A stretch of 64,000 nucleotides of DNA from Aurantibrevibacter litoralis (GCF_034651555.1 NZ_JAYEEQ010000001.1:448763-512762); one strand, 5' to 3'; shown: positions 1 to 10,085, counted from the stretch's first letter. Notes: generated by a model not told the origin, from the letters alone. Program-made: numbers and translations.

Positions 1-2778
1 TTGCCCGTTATTGTCAAAATCGTTAAAATAAATATCGAAGGGTTCCTCTATAGAAGTTTTGTATTTGTAATTGAGACCAAGGTTTCCTACAATGATATCC
101 ATATCCCCATCATTATCAAAATCTCCTTTTTCAATACTAAACCACCATCCTTCGGTGTTTTCAAAGTCGGCTAGCGGTTCTTTAACTAAGATTCCGTTCT
201 TATTTTTAAAAACAGAGATGGGCATCCATTCACCTACAAGGATGAGGTCTAAAAATGAGTCGTTGTCATAATCCATCCAAATGGCATCAGTGACCATACC
301 TACATTTTTTAGCTCGGGAGCTTTGGTATTTGTGACGTTTATTAATTGGCCATCTTGGTTTTCTAAAAGCATGCTAGAGGCCGGCAAGGGGTATTGATGC
401 GGAATGTGCCGTGCGCCAACAAATAAATCTACATCCCCATCATTATCAAAGTCACCAGCTTTTACAGTGGCTCCACTCATTCGATCCGCATTCAAAATGG
501 CTCCTTTAGAAAAAGTACCTTTTCCATCATTAACATAAAATCGATCTATGTAGTGCGGATCATTTACTGGGTATTCATTACCGCCACTCACTACATACAA
601 GTCCAGAAAGCCATCGCCGGTAATATCAATAAAAAGGGCATCTATGTCCTCATAGACGGCTTCTTTTGACCAAAGCGGTGAGGAGTCTTTAACAAAGCTT
701 CCATCATTTTGTTGTATGTAAAGTGCCGCTTCGTAACCAGTAGCCCCACCTATATATAGGTCTTCCAAACCGTCGTTGTTAACGTCTCCCTTGGCTAGCG
801 CCGGACCAAACTGTGATAATTTGTGCGGTAACAAAACTTGTTTGTCAAAATCGTTAAAGGTATTTTCTTGATGTTGATGCTTTATGGGAAAAGTGCTGGT
901 TGTTTCTTTAAAAAGTGCTGCCGTATGTACAAGTTCTTCCGATTGTTGTTTTTGTTTCCCCGATGTATTTTTTAATTTTAAAGTTTGATTGGCTTTTACA
1001 TTTTTTAAAACAGTTTCCGTGTCATTGGGCCAGCGAACTAAAATACTGTCCACAATTTGATGATTTCCCAATCCAAAATGCGCAATGGATTCGCTTGTGG
1101 AGTATATACCACGTACATTGGAGGTTTCAAAATATTGCTGTGTATCGCTGGCATAAAGTTTAATCTTGATGCCAAAGACCGATTTGCCTTTCTCATCTTC
1201 AAGGGCTATTCTTAAAAAGTTGGCGTTCGCAAAAAGCTCGGAATTGTTTTCGTAGATAAATGCGGACTCATTAATATTATTAACTACAATATCGAGATCG
1301 CCATCATTGTCAAAATCGGCATAGGCAGAACCGTTTGAAAAGGAAGCTTGGTTTAATCCCCACGCCGCTGTAATTTTTTCGAAATTTAAGTTGCCATTAT
1401 TCTTAAAGGCATAATTTTCTATGGGTTGGGAGGGTAAAATAGATATAGCTTCTTTTAGATCTAATATGTCCCAAATTGAAGCGTTACCCCCATCCGGATT
1501 TTCCATAACCCATTTATTTGCTGTATCCGTAATGTATTGTCCTACTTTTTTATCTGCATCTGTATTGCGAATATCGTGCAATAGGCCATTAGTTATGTAG
1601 GTGTCTTTTAATCCGTCGTTATCAAAATCGGCAATAAGGTTAGACCAACTCCAATCTGTGGCGGCCATTCCTGTAAACTGCGCAATATCGCTAAACGTGT
1701 TGTTACCGTTGTTCAGTTGCAATGCATTGTACATGTATTGGTAATGCCCTCCGTTGGCCACTACTTGCCAAAACGAATCAGGGTTCATACCACTCATATT
1801 CGATTTAAGTCGAAAATTGTCTTCTGCAACCATATCTACCACAAAGATATCCAGTAGCATATCATTATCAATATCTGCGGCATCTACACCCATACTGTAG
1901 TATGGGATATGATTCATGGCGGTATCTATGATATTGGTAAAGGTGCCGTCGGCATTATTTATAAATAAAAAATCGGGCGCATAGAAGTCATTGGCCACAT
2001 ACAAATCAGTCCATCCATCATTATTAAAATCGCTTGCCGAAACAGCATTTGGGAATCCTGTTAGGTTTAGACCCGCTTTTTCAGTGACATCTACGAAGTG
2101 ATCCCCCATATTTTTATATAGGCGTAGTGAAAATTCGGGCAGTAATAATTCAGTACCCGATAATTTGGAATAGCTGCCAGGATTTGGCGGCTGAGTTAAC
2201 AAAAAAAGATCCAATGTACCGTCCTTGTCAAAATCGAGGAAAGTGGCATGTCGTGTACGTTGGTCATTTGCTACACCATACTTTTCTGCTTCTTCCTTAA
2301 AAGTGCCATCTCCTTGGTTTATGTAAAGCAAGTTTTTTCTTAAATTCGGAGCATCATCGTATAATTCTCTACTAACATAAATATCTAAAAAGCCGTCATT
2401 ATTAACATCTGTTACGGTAACACCTGTGGACCAACCACCATCACTTTTTATCCCTGATTTGTTTGTTACATCTTGAAATTCGAAGTTCCCTTTATTGAAA
2501 TATAATCGGTCGTCCACAAGATTGCCTGCAAAATAGATATCTTGTAAGCCGTCGTTATTAAAATCGCCAACACCAACGCCGGCACCACCGTAATAATTGG
2601 CATATAAAAAAATATTGGCCTCTTTGGTGTCTTTTATTTTATTTACAAAATCAATCCCCGTTCGTTTTTTAGAAAGTAGGCTGAATCTCGTTTTGTCTTG
2701 TGCTGTAATTGCCGTTTGTAGAGTAGCAAAGACCGTTATGAACAGACCTAAGAACCGCGCTGAATGTAAAGTTTTCAT
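1..2778 (-). CDS. FG-GAP/VCBS repeat protein with ASPIC/UnbV domain (CRTAC1-like), C-terminus outside window
   Basis: I translated this on the minus strand from ATG at 2778; it stays open for 926 codons to the window edge, so the C-terminus is missing. A signal peptide (about residues 1-26, ending AITAQ) is followed by at least a dozen calcium-binding-type FG-GAP/VCBS repeats of the form DFNNDGxxDIY, for example near residues 75, 105, 210 and 255. An ASPIC/UnbV segment (HFGLGNH...VRWPND) lies in the middle, and more repeats follow. The family is secreted, folds as beta-propellers and is commonly found beside SusCD pairs in marine flavobacteria; its substrate is unknown. It lies downstream of susD on the same strand, separated by a strong hairpin, so it may be only partly co-transcribed with the transporter. 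Family assignment is firm; function is not. Confidence 0.9.
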   Translation of the reverse strand, partial: MKTLHSARFLGLFITVFATLQTAITAQDKTRFSLLSKKRTGIDFVNKIKDTKEANIFLYANYYGGAGVGVGDFNNDGLQDIYFAGNLVDDRLYFNKGNFEFQDVTNKSGIKSDGGWSTGVTVTDVNNDGFLDIYVSRELYDDAPNLRKNLLYINQGDGTFKEEAEKYGVANDQRTRHATFLDFDKDGTLDLFLLTQPPNPGSYSKLSGTELLLPEFSLRLYKNMGDHFVDVTEKAGLNLTGFPNAVSASDFNNDGWTDLYVANDFYAPDFLFINNADGTFTNIIDTAMNHIPYYSMGVDAADIDNDMLLDIFVVDMVAEDNFRLKSNMSGMNPDSFWQVVANGGHYQYMYNALQLNNGNNTFSDIAQFTGMAATDWSWSNLIADFDNDGLKDTYITNGLLHDIRNTDADKKVGQYITDTANKWVMENPDGGNASIWDILDLKEAISILPSQPIENYAFKNNGNLNFEKITAAWGLNQASFSNGSAYADFDNDGDLDIVVNNINESAFIYENNSELFANANFLRIALEDEKGKSVFGIKIKLYASDTQQYFETSNVRGIYSTSESIAHFGLGNHQIVDSILVRWPNDTETVLKNVKANQTLKLKNTSGKQKQQSEELVHTAALFKETTSTFPIKHQHQENTFNDFDKQVLLPHKLSQFGPALAKGDVNNDGLEDLYIGGATGYEAALYIQQNDGSFVKDSSPLWSKEAVYEDIDALFIDITGDGFLDLYVVSGGNEYPVNDPHYIDRFYVNDGKGTFSKGAILNADRMSGATVKAGDFDNDGDVDLFVGARHIPHQYPLPASSMLLENQDGQLINVTNTKAPELKNVGMVTDAIWMDYDNDSFLDLILVGEWMPISVFKNKNGILVKEPLADFENTEGWWFSIEKGDFDNDGDMDIIVGNLGLNYKYKTSIEEPFDIYFNDFDNNGQ

Positions 2779-2802
2779 ATTCTTGAAAATTCATAAACAA
2801 AA

Positions 2803-2826
2803 TAAAGGAGAGTTGCCTCTCCTTTA
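2803..2826 (-). terminator. Hairpin terminator or attenuator between susD and the FG-GAP gene
   Basis: A perfect 10-bp inverted repeat, TAAAGGAGAG then TTGC then CTCTCCTTTA, lies in the 94-bp gap after susD. On the minus strand it is followed by a T-rich run. This fits an intrinsic terminator or a partial terminator that lowers expression of the downstream gene relative to susCD. A stem that protects the susCD mRNA 3' end is an alternative. Confidence 0.7.
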
Positions 2827-2872
2827 TAAAACTAACTCAAATAAAAATTACTAACAAACAGAATATTAAAAA

Positions 2873-4357
2873 TTAAGGTACATCCCACCAAACTCGGGTG
2901 GTTAACTCGTCCGGACCCTGCGATGCAACCGCAGCGGCATAATTTTCCGGATTATCAGTTTGCTCACTTTCGGGGTAGCTTAAGCGGCGTGGAATTGTGC
3001 CATTGGTAACATTACCCGGGAAGTTTACGGGAACCAATGTAGGAAAACCACTTCTTCTCCAGTTAGAAAACGCCTCGTACTCATTAAAGAACGTTGCGGC
3101 CCAGTATTGTGTGTTTATCTGCTCTAACGCAATCGAGGGATTATATGGTTTTAGCGCCAAATAGGCATCAACTTGAGCATCTGAAATAACGGCGGCGGGA
3201 CCATAAAGTTCTAACATTTTCATGGCAGCGCGTACCCCATTATTATAGTGCGTCTCCGGGTCGCCTGCTAGGCCCCAACGAACACTAGCTTCGGCCAACA
3301 TAAACTCTACTTCTGCATAAGTTTGAAAAAACATCGGTGCGTCTTCACCGGTGATTATTTCCCTGTTTGGACGGGCATAATTATCCATATTTGCCTCTCC
3401 GGTTAAATCTAAAAGCAGCTGCGAGTCCAAACCATTGGGGAAACCAATTAAGTCATCAGGATTTGTACTGCCATCACTTCTTCTGTGACCTAGTATGGGC
3501 AATCTTGGGTCATCTTCTAAAAAGTCTACAAAGGTCTTACTAAGGCTTGGGCTGTCGTCTGCGGTAAACACTTCGCCAATACCATTTCGGTTTATTCCTG
3601 CTGGACCATCTGTGTGTTCAACGTAAAAAATATCGTCGTTAGATTGCATTACACCACCGGCAATAGCTTTGGTTACCCATGTCCTGGAGGCTTCAGGGTC
3701 TACTTTAATTAATCGGAAACCTAATCGTAGCATTAGAGAATTGGCTAATCGTTTCCATTTGCCTTGATCTCCTTGATAGATGATATCGGCATTACCAAAA
3801 CCGGAAACGCCTGAGCCTAGCGCAGCAGCAGATTCCTCTAATTCATTTAACAGGTCGGGATAAATTTCACTTTGTTTGTCGTATTTCGGTGCTAAAATCC
3901 CTGAAATAACTGCTTTTCCCGCTTCGCTGTAGGGAATGTCGCCATAGAGATCCGTAAGTCTTGAATAAATAAAAACACGCATAATTCTGGCAATGCTTTT
4001 CATTTCTTCTGGGGCCTCTTCTTCATCTAACTGAAACAAGATATCTTCTATAGATTTTACCGCATTTACATAATATCTGTCAAATAAAGAAGAAGCAAAA
4101 CCTCTGTTCCAAGTATATTTATCACCATCCCAAAAACCGGCCGTAGTAGCCAAATGTTGCATCATTGTGGATTGGTATATAAGATTGGCTCGCCAATTAT
4201 CAAAACGTTCGCTAGATGTAAATAACTGCGCTGCCGTTAACTTAGTTCCCGCTGCAACCTGCACGGGTTTGGTGGGATTCACGTTTAGTTCTTCAAAACC
4301 TTCATCACATGCGCTTAAAAAGCACATCGATAAAAATAAAATCAATATTTTTTTCAT
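2873..4357 (-). CDS. SusD/RagB-family nutrient-binding outer-membrane lipoprotein (SusD-like_2 type)
   Basis: This is the surface lipoprotein partner of the SusC barrel encoded 10 bp upstream. I chose ATG 4357 because it gives a proper lipoprotein signal (MKKILIL...FLSACDEG, acylated Cys); an in-frame ATG at 4381 would overlap the susC stop. After the signal comes the typical ELNVNPTKP opening. The TPR-like helical body includes a LIYQSTMMQHLATT segment, and the C-terminus carries the NEYEAFSNWRRSGFPTL motif. About 494 residues is normal for this class, whose characterised relatives bind oligosaccharides or peptides. The ligand cannot be read from sequence, but the neighbouring CBM9-like and GHL10-like proteins and a sulfatase favour a (sulfated) glycan. 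Confidence 0.92.
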   Translation of the reverse strand: MKKILILFLSMCFLSACDEGFEELNVNPTKPVQVAAGTKLTAAQLFTSSERFDNWRANLIYQSTMMQHLATTAGFWDGDKYTWNRGFASSLFDRYYVNAVKSIEDILFQLDEEEAPEEMKSIARIMRVFIYSRLTDLYGDIPYSEAGKAVISGILAPKYDKQSEIYPDLLNELEESAAALGSGVSGFGNADIIYQGDQGKWKRLANSLMLRLGFRLIKVDPEASRTWVTKAIAGGVMQSNDDIFYVEHTDGPAGINRNGIGEVFTADDSPSLSKTFVDFLEDDPRLPILGHRRSDGSTNPDDLIGFPNGLDSQLLLDLTGEANMDNYARPNREIITGEDAPMFFQTYAEVEFMLAEASVRWGLAGDPETHYNNGVRAAMKMLELYGPAAVISDAQVDAYLALKPYNPSIALEQINTQYWAATFFNEYEAFSNWRRSGFPTLVPVNFPGNVTNGTIPRRLSYPESEQTDNPENYAAAVASQGPDELTTRVWWDVP

Positions 4358-4367
4358 AATTATTTTT

Positions 4368-7300
4368 TTAAAACTTAACATTTACATTTAATCCAAAATT
4401 CCGAGTCGCAGGTACTCCAAAATATTCTAATCCTTGAGAATTTCCGACGTTGATCGCGCTTTCCGGAGTAATGTTATCGATACTCCTGCTGATGTAGAAT
4501 AAATTAGAAGCTATTAAAGAAACATTTATATCGGTTAAAAATGTGTTTTCTAGCAATTTTGATGGAAAAGAATACCCCAAACTCATTTGTCGTAGTTTTA
4601 CGAAGTCTGCATCTTCCACAAATTCTTCTGCAATTCTACTAATTCTGCCATAATAGGTTTGTAAGTTTTCTGGAGCTACAGTGGTTGTAAAGGCTTGTCC
4701 GGTAGCTGCATCTATTCCAGATACGGATAAACCATTTTCCCTACCGGCAAGAGTCTTTTTATTAAGTCCGTTGGCTGTGGTAACCGTGTTGGTTCCTGAA
4801 AATATTTGACCACCAAACTTACCATCGATTAACACATTTAAATTAAAGTTTTTGTAGGTAAAGGAATTGGTCCAACCTAAAGTCCAGGGAGGTACTCCTT
4901 CACCTAATATTTTGCGCTCTCCTTCTACTGCTAAAGGAACACCTTCGCTATCAATTTGGTAACGAATGGTGCCATTTTCGTCTCGGTCATAGGACACACC
5001 AAAGATAGTTCCAAAAGCCTGACCTACAATTTGGGTAATCCTCACATTTTGAGATCTGGGTTCTTCTAGATTTATGTTAGAATTTGTATCATTGGTAGCT
5101 AAAACCCTTCCCTCGTTAAAGGCACCGTTAAAAGTGGTTGTCCAACTAAAATTTTTCGTTCTTATTGGTGTACCACTTACTAGGAATTCGAAACCTTGGT
5201 TTTGAACTTCTCCAATGTTTGCGCTTGCTCCTGTGAAGCCTGAGGTTTGAGAGGTTGAAACATTTACAATATCATTAGTGGTATTGTTTTTATAGTACGC
5301 CAAATCAAAGCTTAACCTATTATTAAATAAACGTGCATCTAACCCAATTTCAGTTTCACTTTTGCTAAAAGGTACTAAATTGGCATTTGGTACATTACTT
5401 CCAGAAACTCTTCCTAAGGGTTGACCTAAGTGACCTTGATCGAAAATTTCAAAATTTAGCGATAATGCAAAGGCATCTTGTGCACCACCGGCCACTTCTG
5501 AGTAACCTCCTCTTAATTTAAGAAAGGAAACAAAATCAGGTAAATCTAACGCATCCGACAAAATTAAACTTCCATTAACCGAATAATAAAAATCATCGTT
5601 GGGGCTTGTTTTTCCAGGAAAGGATAAAGTCGAAAACCAGTCGTTTCTTCCTGTAAATGTGACATATGCGAATCTATCGTATGAAAATTCTACAGAGCCA
5701 TAAACCGAACCAATTTTTCTTTCGCTGAAATTTCTACTTCGTGATTGCTGCTCTACGTTGCCTAAATCTTCAAGACCCGGTACAATAAATCGTGAACCTC
5801 CTAAATTAAGAGATTCTTGTTTAATGTGGTTGCTATTTGCACCTACAAAAGCTACAGTAGAAAATTTGTCCGTAATGTCTTTTTCCACACCCAGTATTAA
5901 ATCGGCATCTACTTGGTTAAATCTAATTTCGTTTTCGTTAATACTTCCTAGCGGGATGAAAGCCGTTCCAAAGGGTTCTACGGCCACTCTTTTAATGGTA
6001 GAGTGGTCAACGCCCACACGTCCTGATAGATAAAGCCAATCTAAAATATCATATCGGAGCGTAGTAGAGGCTATAATTCTCGTTTTAACATCTTCATTTC
6101 TAAAGTTAAAGGCTGCAAAATATGGATTCTGCGTAAACGTATTGTTAGAGAAGGTACGCTCAGTTAGGTCCTCATTGGCTCCGGGGTTCATTAGCCGGAC
6201 ATCTACGTTAGCCGGTAAGTTAGCTACCGTAAAGTTAGCGTTCCCTGGGGCATCCGAAAGTCTCGGTCTGTTATTAGCTTTTTCTACAATATACCTGGCG
6301 GTTACAGAACTTGTTAATTTATCTGCCAGCACCGAACTAGTATTTAAAGAAAAGGTTTTTCTATTTAAACTAGCATTTGGCATGATGTCTTCATTTGTTA
6401 AATCTGATGCAGACAACCTGTAGTTGGTTTTTTCGGAGGCATTGGTTAATGCCACGGTGTTAATAAACGTGGTACCTGTTCGGTAAAAATGACTTAAATT
6501 GTTTCCTACAGATGAATAGGGTCTTTCCACACCATCCCATTGTATTACATTGCTGCCATCTAATTTTGCACCCCAAGAGGAAAGACCATTATCCCTTACT
6601 TCTTGAAGGTTAACAGGTTTTCTTGCACGGGTACCTTGGCCATATTCTCTTTGAAAGTCCTGTATAGAAGTATCTATAACATCGAAGGTTGCGGAACTAC
6701 TGTATTCCACACCTAGACCTTCTCTTCCTTTTCCAGACTTGGTAGTAATTAGAATTACACCTCCGGAAGCTCTAGAGCCATATAAAGCAGAGGCTGCTCC
6801 ACCTTTTAAAACAGTAAGTGTTTCAATATCATCTGGGTTTATACTGGAAATACCGTCGCCACCGTCTGATCCGCCCCAAAGGCTCGCAGATCCGTTGTTG
6901 TCATTTCCAATTGGGATACCATCAATAACATATAAGGGTTGGTTATCTCCTGAAAGCGAACTTGCCCCTCGTATAACAACCCTACTGGAACCAGCAGCAC
7001 CCGTGGCATTTTGAGTGATGTTAACACCGGCGATTTTTCCTTGAAGGGAATTAATTGCATTGGGAGTTTTGATAGTGGAAAGTTCTTCGCCACCAACTTC
7101 GGTTAAGGCATACCCCAAGGCTTTGGTTTCTTTTCTGATTCCCAAAGCTGTAACTACAACCTCGCCGAGTTGTTCTGCATCTTCAGACAACGAAACATTG
7201 ATAGAAGATTGCCCATTAACTGCAATCTCTTTGGTTGTAAATCCAAGTGAAGAGAACACAAGAATACCTGTACTAGATGCATTGATGGTGTAATTGCCAT

Positions 7301-7475
7301 CAAAATCGGTAGAAGTCCCGTTAGCGGTACCTTTTTCGACAACGTTTACGCCCGGTAAAGGAAGTCCTCCATCATCTGTGGCTGTACCCCTAATCGTGAT
7401 ACTTTGCTGCGCTGTAATGCTATTTAGGAATAGCAGCGCAATAACCGTAAAAAAACAGTTTAACTTTTTTTTCAT
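4368..7475 (-). CDS. SusC/RagA-family TonB-linked outer-membrane transporter
   Basis: A 1035-residue TonB-dependent barrel. A signal peptide (ending NSITAQ) is followed by a carboxypeptidase-D regulatory-like beta-sandwich (about residues 25-105). The plug domain contains the family markers VVTALGIRKE, LQGKIAGVNI and PLYVIDGIPI, then IETLTVLKGGAASALYGSRASGGVILITTK. The long beta-barrel ends with Phe (NVKF), the usual last barrel residue. It imports SusD-bound substrate into the periplasm using TonB/ExbBD energy. There is no N-terminal STN domain, so it is unlikely to signal to an anti-sigma factor. It forms the start of a susC-susD transcription unit, probably with the hydrolase-like genes upstream on the same strand. 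Confidence 0.95.
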   Translation of the reverse strand: MKKKLNCFFTVIALLFLNSITAQQSITIRGTATDDGGLPLPGVNVVEKGTANGTSTDFDGNYTINASSTGILVFSSLGFTTKEIAVNGQSSINVSLSEDAEQLGEVVVTALGIRKETKALGYALTEVGGEELSTIKTPNAINSLQGKIAGVNITQNATGAAGSSRVVIRGASSLSGDNQPLYVIDGIPIGNDNNGSASLWGGSDGGDGISSINPDDIETLTVLKGGAASALYGSRASGGVILITTKSGKGREGLGVEYSSSATFDVIDTSIQDFQREYGQGTRARKPVNLQEVRDNGLSSWGAKLDGSNVIQWDGVERPYSSVGNNLSHFYRTGTTFINTVALTNASEKTNYRLSASDLTNEDIMPNASLNRKTFSLNTSSVLADKLTSSVTARYIVEKANNRPRLSDAPGNANFTVANLPANVDVRLMNPGANEDLTERTFSNNTFTQNPYFAAFNFRNEDVKTRIIASTTLRYDILDWLYLSGRVGVDHSTIKRVAVEPFGTAFIPLGSINENEIRFNQVDADLILGVEKDITDKFSTVAFVGANSNHIKQESLNLGGSRFIVPGLEDLGNVEQQSRSRNFSERKIGSVYGSVEFSYDRFAYVTFTGRNDWFSTLSFPGKTSPNDDFYYSVNGSLILSDALDLPDFVSFLKLRGGYSEVAGGAQDAFALSLNFEIFDQGHLGQPLGRVSGSNVPNANLVPFSKSETEIGLDARLFNNRLSFDLAYYKNNTTNDIVNVSTSQTSGFTGASANIGEVQNQGFEFLVSGTPIRTKNFSWTTTFNGAFNEGRVLATNDTNSNINLEEPRSQNVRITQIVGQAFGTIFGVSYDRDENGTIRYQIDSEGVPLAVEGERKILGEGVPPWTLGWTNSFTYKNFNLNVLIDGKFGGQIFSGTNTVTTANGLNKKTLAGRENGLSVSGIDAATGQAFTTTVAPENLQTYYGRISRIAEEFVEDADFVKLRQMSLGYSFPSKLLENTFLTDINVSLIASNLFYISRSIDNITPESAINVGNSQGLEYFGVPATRNFGLNVNVKF

Positions 7476-7601
7476 GCTGAGTTGATTTTAGTTAGAGTGT
7501 TAAAGTAAACTTAAATTAACGCAATTTTAATAAATCCTTAATAGGATGTTATAATTTTTAGACCGACAACAATTCTCAAGAGACAAACAACGTATAATAG
7601 A

Positions 7602-7613
7602 ATCTTATAAGAT
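7602..7613. promoter_or_regulatory. Perfect 12-bp palindrome upstream of susC
   Basis: ATCTTATAAGAT reads identically on both strands and lies in the 172-bp gap between the GHL10-like gene and susC. It could be an operator half-turn, part of a stem, or chance in AT-rich DNA. No convincing TAnnTTTG box was found beside it. Confidence 0.25.
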
Positions 7614-7647
7614 GACAAATAATAGTGTTTGAAAGGTAAAAAAGCAG

Positions 7648-8778
7648 TTACTTTTTAGGAAGTTTCTTAAATGATTTAATAATGGAAATTTGTTCCGAGG
7701 TAAACGCCGGGCCATCAAAAAAAGAAATACCGGCGGCTCCGTTTTGCATCGCTAGATGTATGGCTTCCTCTAGGTCTGTGGCGGACATAGAGGGTAAATA
7801 AATACCGGCGAAAAGTTTCGTCTTTTTTGGATGTAGGTCCGTTATGCCTTGTTTTGTGGCGTAGCCAATCCAATCAATTTCCTCATCATAAAATTGATTG
7901 TATATCATTGGAAATACGGCATCCACATCCCATTTATCCCATCTTTGGCGCACCATATGATCTGCCATTTCGGGATAGGGAAATACGGCGGCCGTCAACT
8001 TTTTGTCATACTTGTGTGCAATTACGTAGGCGTCGTCTACAATAGATTTAACTTTATTTAGCCTAAAATTTTTCCATTCCATATCTATGCCTGGATGGGT
8101 AAAGTCTACAGGGTTTTTGTGGTGTAGTTTTTCAAATTCTGACGTGCACACGTCACAATAACAAAAATCATACCTTGCAAGTTCCTCATTTTGAACTAAA
8201 TTGTATTTGGGCAACAGGCTAATTGGTAAAAATATATCGGAGTAGCGTATGTAGTCTAAATGCACACTAGTAATGCCCTCTACCTTAGCTAAACCTTCTA
8301 CTAAAGAGAGAATATGAGCTTTAGCACCTTCTCTACTAGGACATAGCCATTTGTAGTAATCTACATAAGGCGGTTCATCAAAACACGATTTTCCGTCCCG
8401 GCTTACGGCATACCATTCTGGATGTTGTTCTGCAATAGCGTCGCCGGGACGATTTATAGTAAACATCCATGCATGTACCTCTAAGTTGGCTTTTTTTGCA
8501 ATGGGTACTAGGCGGGCTAATACATTGGGATCTGCATACGTGTTAATTAGAATGGCGTCAATGCCATTTTCGTTATAAGATCGGAATTCTTTAGCAAAGG
8601 AATCATCAGATCTGGTTTTATCAGCGGTAACCCAAGCTAAAAAAGTTGGGCTACTTTCTTCACTCAGTGCTACCTCCGTAGACTCCATTTTATTGCGAGA
8701 ATGCGAGCTGTCACAAGCAACTATAGCAGTTATGGACCATAAAATGAAAATGAATTTTGCGGTGTATTTAGGTTTCAT
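7648..8778 (-). CDS. Secreted GHL10-like (putative glycoside hydrolase) lipoprotein
   Basis: A 376-residue protein with a lipoprotein signal (SITAIVACDSS). It is a TIM-barrel-like protein of the hypothetical glycosyl hydrolase 10-like group: FLAWVTADK at the first strand, AWMFTINRPGD, a central HLDYIRYSD motif typical of GHL10-type proteins, then FPMIYNQFYD and GISFFDGPAF near the end. A CYCDVC cluster in the middle may bind metal or form disulfides. Family knowledge suggests a glycan-active enzyme or binding protein anchored in the periplasm or at the surface; no activity can be assigned. It lies between the CBM9-like gene and susC on the same strand, which supports a role in handling the substrate of the SusCD system. 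Confidence 0.75.
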   Translation of the reverse strand: MKPKYTAKFIFILWSITAIVACDSSHSRNKMESTEVALSEESSPTFLAWVTADKTRSDDSFAKEFRSYNENGIDAILINTYADPNVLARLVPIAKKANLEVHAWMFTINRPGDAIAEQHPEWYAVSRDGKSCFDEPPYVDYYKWLCPSREGAKAHILSLVEGLAKVEGITSVHLDYIRYSDIFLPISLLPKYNLVQNEELARYDFCYCDVCTSEFEKLHHKNPVDFTHPGIDMEWKNFRLNKVKSIVDDAYVIAHKYDKKLTAAVFPYPEMADHMVRQRWDKWDVDAVFPMIYNQFYDEEIDWIGYATKQGITDLHPKKTKLFAGIYLPSMSATDLEEAIHLAMQNGAAGISFFDGPAFTSEQISIIKSFKKLPKK

Positions 8779-8820
8779 TAATTTACTTATTTTATGAATT
8801 ATTGGTTCTTTTGTTAAGGT

Positions 8821-9912
8821 TTACTTGGGGCTTTTGTGGGTTTCGAACTTACCATCTTCTTTTATTGTTAAAATCGTATTCGTAAAAGGACTTTTAACAG
8901 AAAGAACCCAACCAAATTTTGAGACTTCTAACTTTGGGATAATTAGAGCCCCCATAATTTCTGTTTTTTTAATTTTTAAATTGGGTTTTGGAATTCCACT
9001 TTTCAAATAACTTCTATAGATTTCATACAAATACCATTTAATATGTTCGTCTTTGGGAATTTCAAACATGACGGGATTACCCACTGTATGGTTAGAAAAA
9101 TAAACATAGCCCCAATGTTCAGGTTCGTGCATATTAATAACACCTTGAGGCGACCAAACCCAGTTGTATTCTGGCAAATAAGTATTAGATTGCAATTCTT
9201 TTTTTCTTTCATAAGTGCCATTTTTTAAATCGAATTGCCAATTGACTCGCGAAAAATTGATTCTCCAAAAATCATTTTCAGATATATCATGGTTGTGTGC
9301 AGCCTCGGTGATGGCATTCCACGGAATGGCCACTTCTAAAGTCCAACCCGTATCTTTGTCCGTAGCATTGTTTAGGGTGCCATCTACATAAATTGCTGAT
9401 TTTAATCCGTTTGCATTCCAGTGGTTAAGTACTTTACCATTATTTCTGTAGGGTTTGGTTAAAAAAAGATCCCAAATAGTATTTAAACTATTGATCTCAA
9501 TTTCATAATAATTATGTGTATCCCCATCCGGATCAATAAAAATTTCAAAATCATTATTATAAAAAATGACAGTATCCCGTTGTTTTAATGTGCCCCAGAC
9601 ATCGGACTCTTTTAAGTCCGCCAAAAAATAGAGATTTTGAGTGTCCCATACCATTTTAATTCGGGTGTCAAATACTGGTTTTTTGACCCCTTCAATATCA
9701 ATGAATAGATCGGTATACGCTGCTTTTTGCCAAGATAACTCGGAGGCTTTTCCATCTATTTTTATAGAATCTAGGGTTTTGTATGCAATGTATTTTTTAG
9801 GGGCCTTTTGAGATGTCGTTTTTTGAAAAGACAGCACACAGAAAAGCGTTACACTAAAGAGGCAAAGTTGATTTAAGCAAAACATGACCGCTGTATTTGT
9901 CATTTGAAGCAA
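8821..9912 (-). CDS. Carbohydrate-binding family 9-like secreted protein
   Basis: The protein opens with a hydrophobic signal region and then the CBM9-like core: YKTLDSIKIDGKASELSWQKA, a FIDIEG strand, RIKMVWDTQNLYFLADLKE and FEIFIDPDGDTHNYYEIEINSLNTIWD-type strands. These are hallmarks of the CBM9-like fold often seen in Bacteroidota polysaccharide loci. Further ATGs at 9903 and 9885 are possible starts; the first was kept. At 363 residues it consists essentially of one CBM9-like domain with a C-terminal extension and no visible catalytic domain. It is the first gene of the minus-strand series leading to susCD and is divergent from lytS. A binding role for sugars or sugar acids is inferred from the family. 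Confidence 0.82.
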   Translation of the reverse strand: MLQMTNTAVMFCLNQLCLFSVTLFCVLSFQKTTSQKAPKKYIAYKTLDSIKIDGKASELSWQKAAYTDLFIDIEGVKKPVFDTRIKMVWDTQNLYFLADLKESDVWGTLKQRDTVIFYNNDFEIFIDPDGDTHNYYEIEINSLNTIWDLFLTKPYRNNGKVLNHWNANGLKSAIYVDGTLNNATDKDTGWTLEVAIPWNAITEAAHNHDISENDFWRINFSRVNWQFDLKNGTYERKKELQSNTYLPEYNWVWSPQGVINMHEPEHWGYVYFSNHTVGNPVMFEIPKDEHIKWYLYEIYRSYLKSGIPKPNLKIKKTEIMGALIIPKLEVSKFGWVLSVKSPFTNTILTIKEDGKFETHKSPK

Positions 9913-9936
9913 TTTTTTTAAAATCTTACCAATTCG

Positions 9937-9956
9937 TTAGTTGCCAAATTAGTTGC
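9937..9956. promoter_or_regulatory. Tandem 8-bp direct repeat in the divergent CBM9-like/lytS promoter region
   Basis: TTAGTTGC occurs twice with a 12-bp period (9937-9944 and 9949-9956) in the 173-bp region between the divergently transcribed CBM9-like gene and lytS. LytTR regulators bind direct repeats, so this is a candidate operator for the neighbouring regulator. The spacing is shorter than in well-studied AgrA or ComE sites, so the link is tentative. Confidence 0.3.
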
Positions 9957-10085
9957 ATAGATCATCGAGATTTGACAAATTAAAGTATATTTAACCTAAA
10001 CAAAATAAGGAATTAAAGTATCTCATCATTTAATTTTAGACGAACAACTTTTTTTAACAGTCAGACGCCAAGAAGCGCAGGATTT

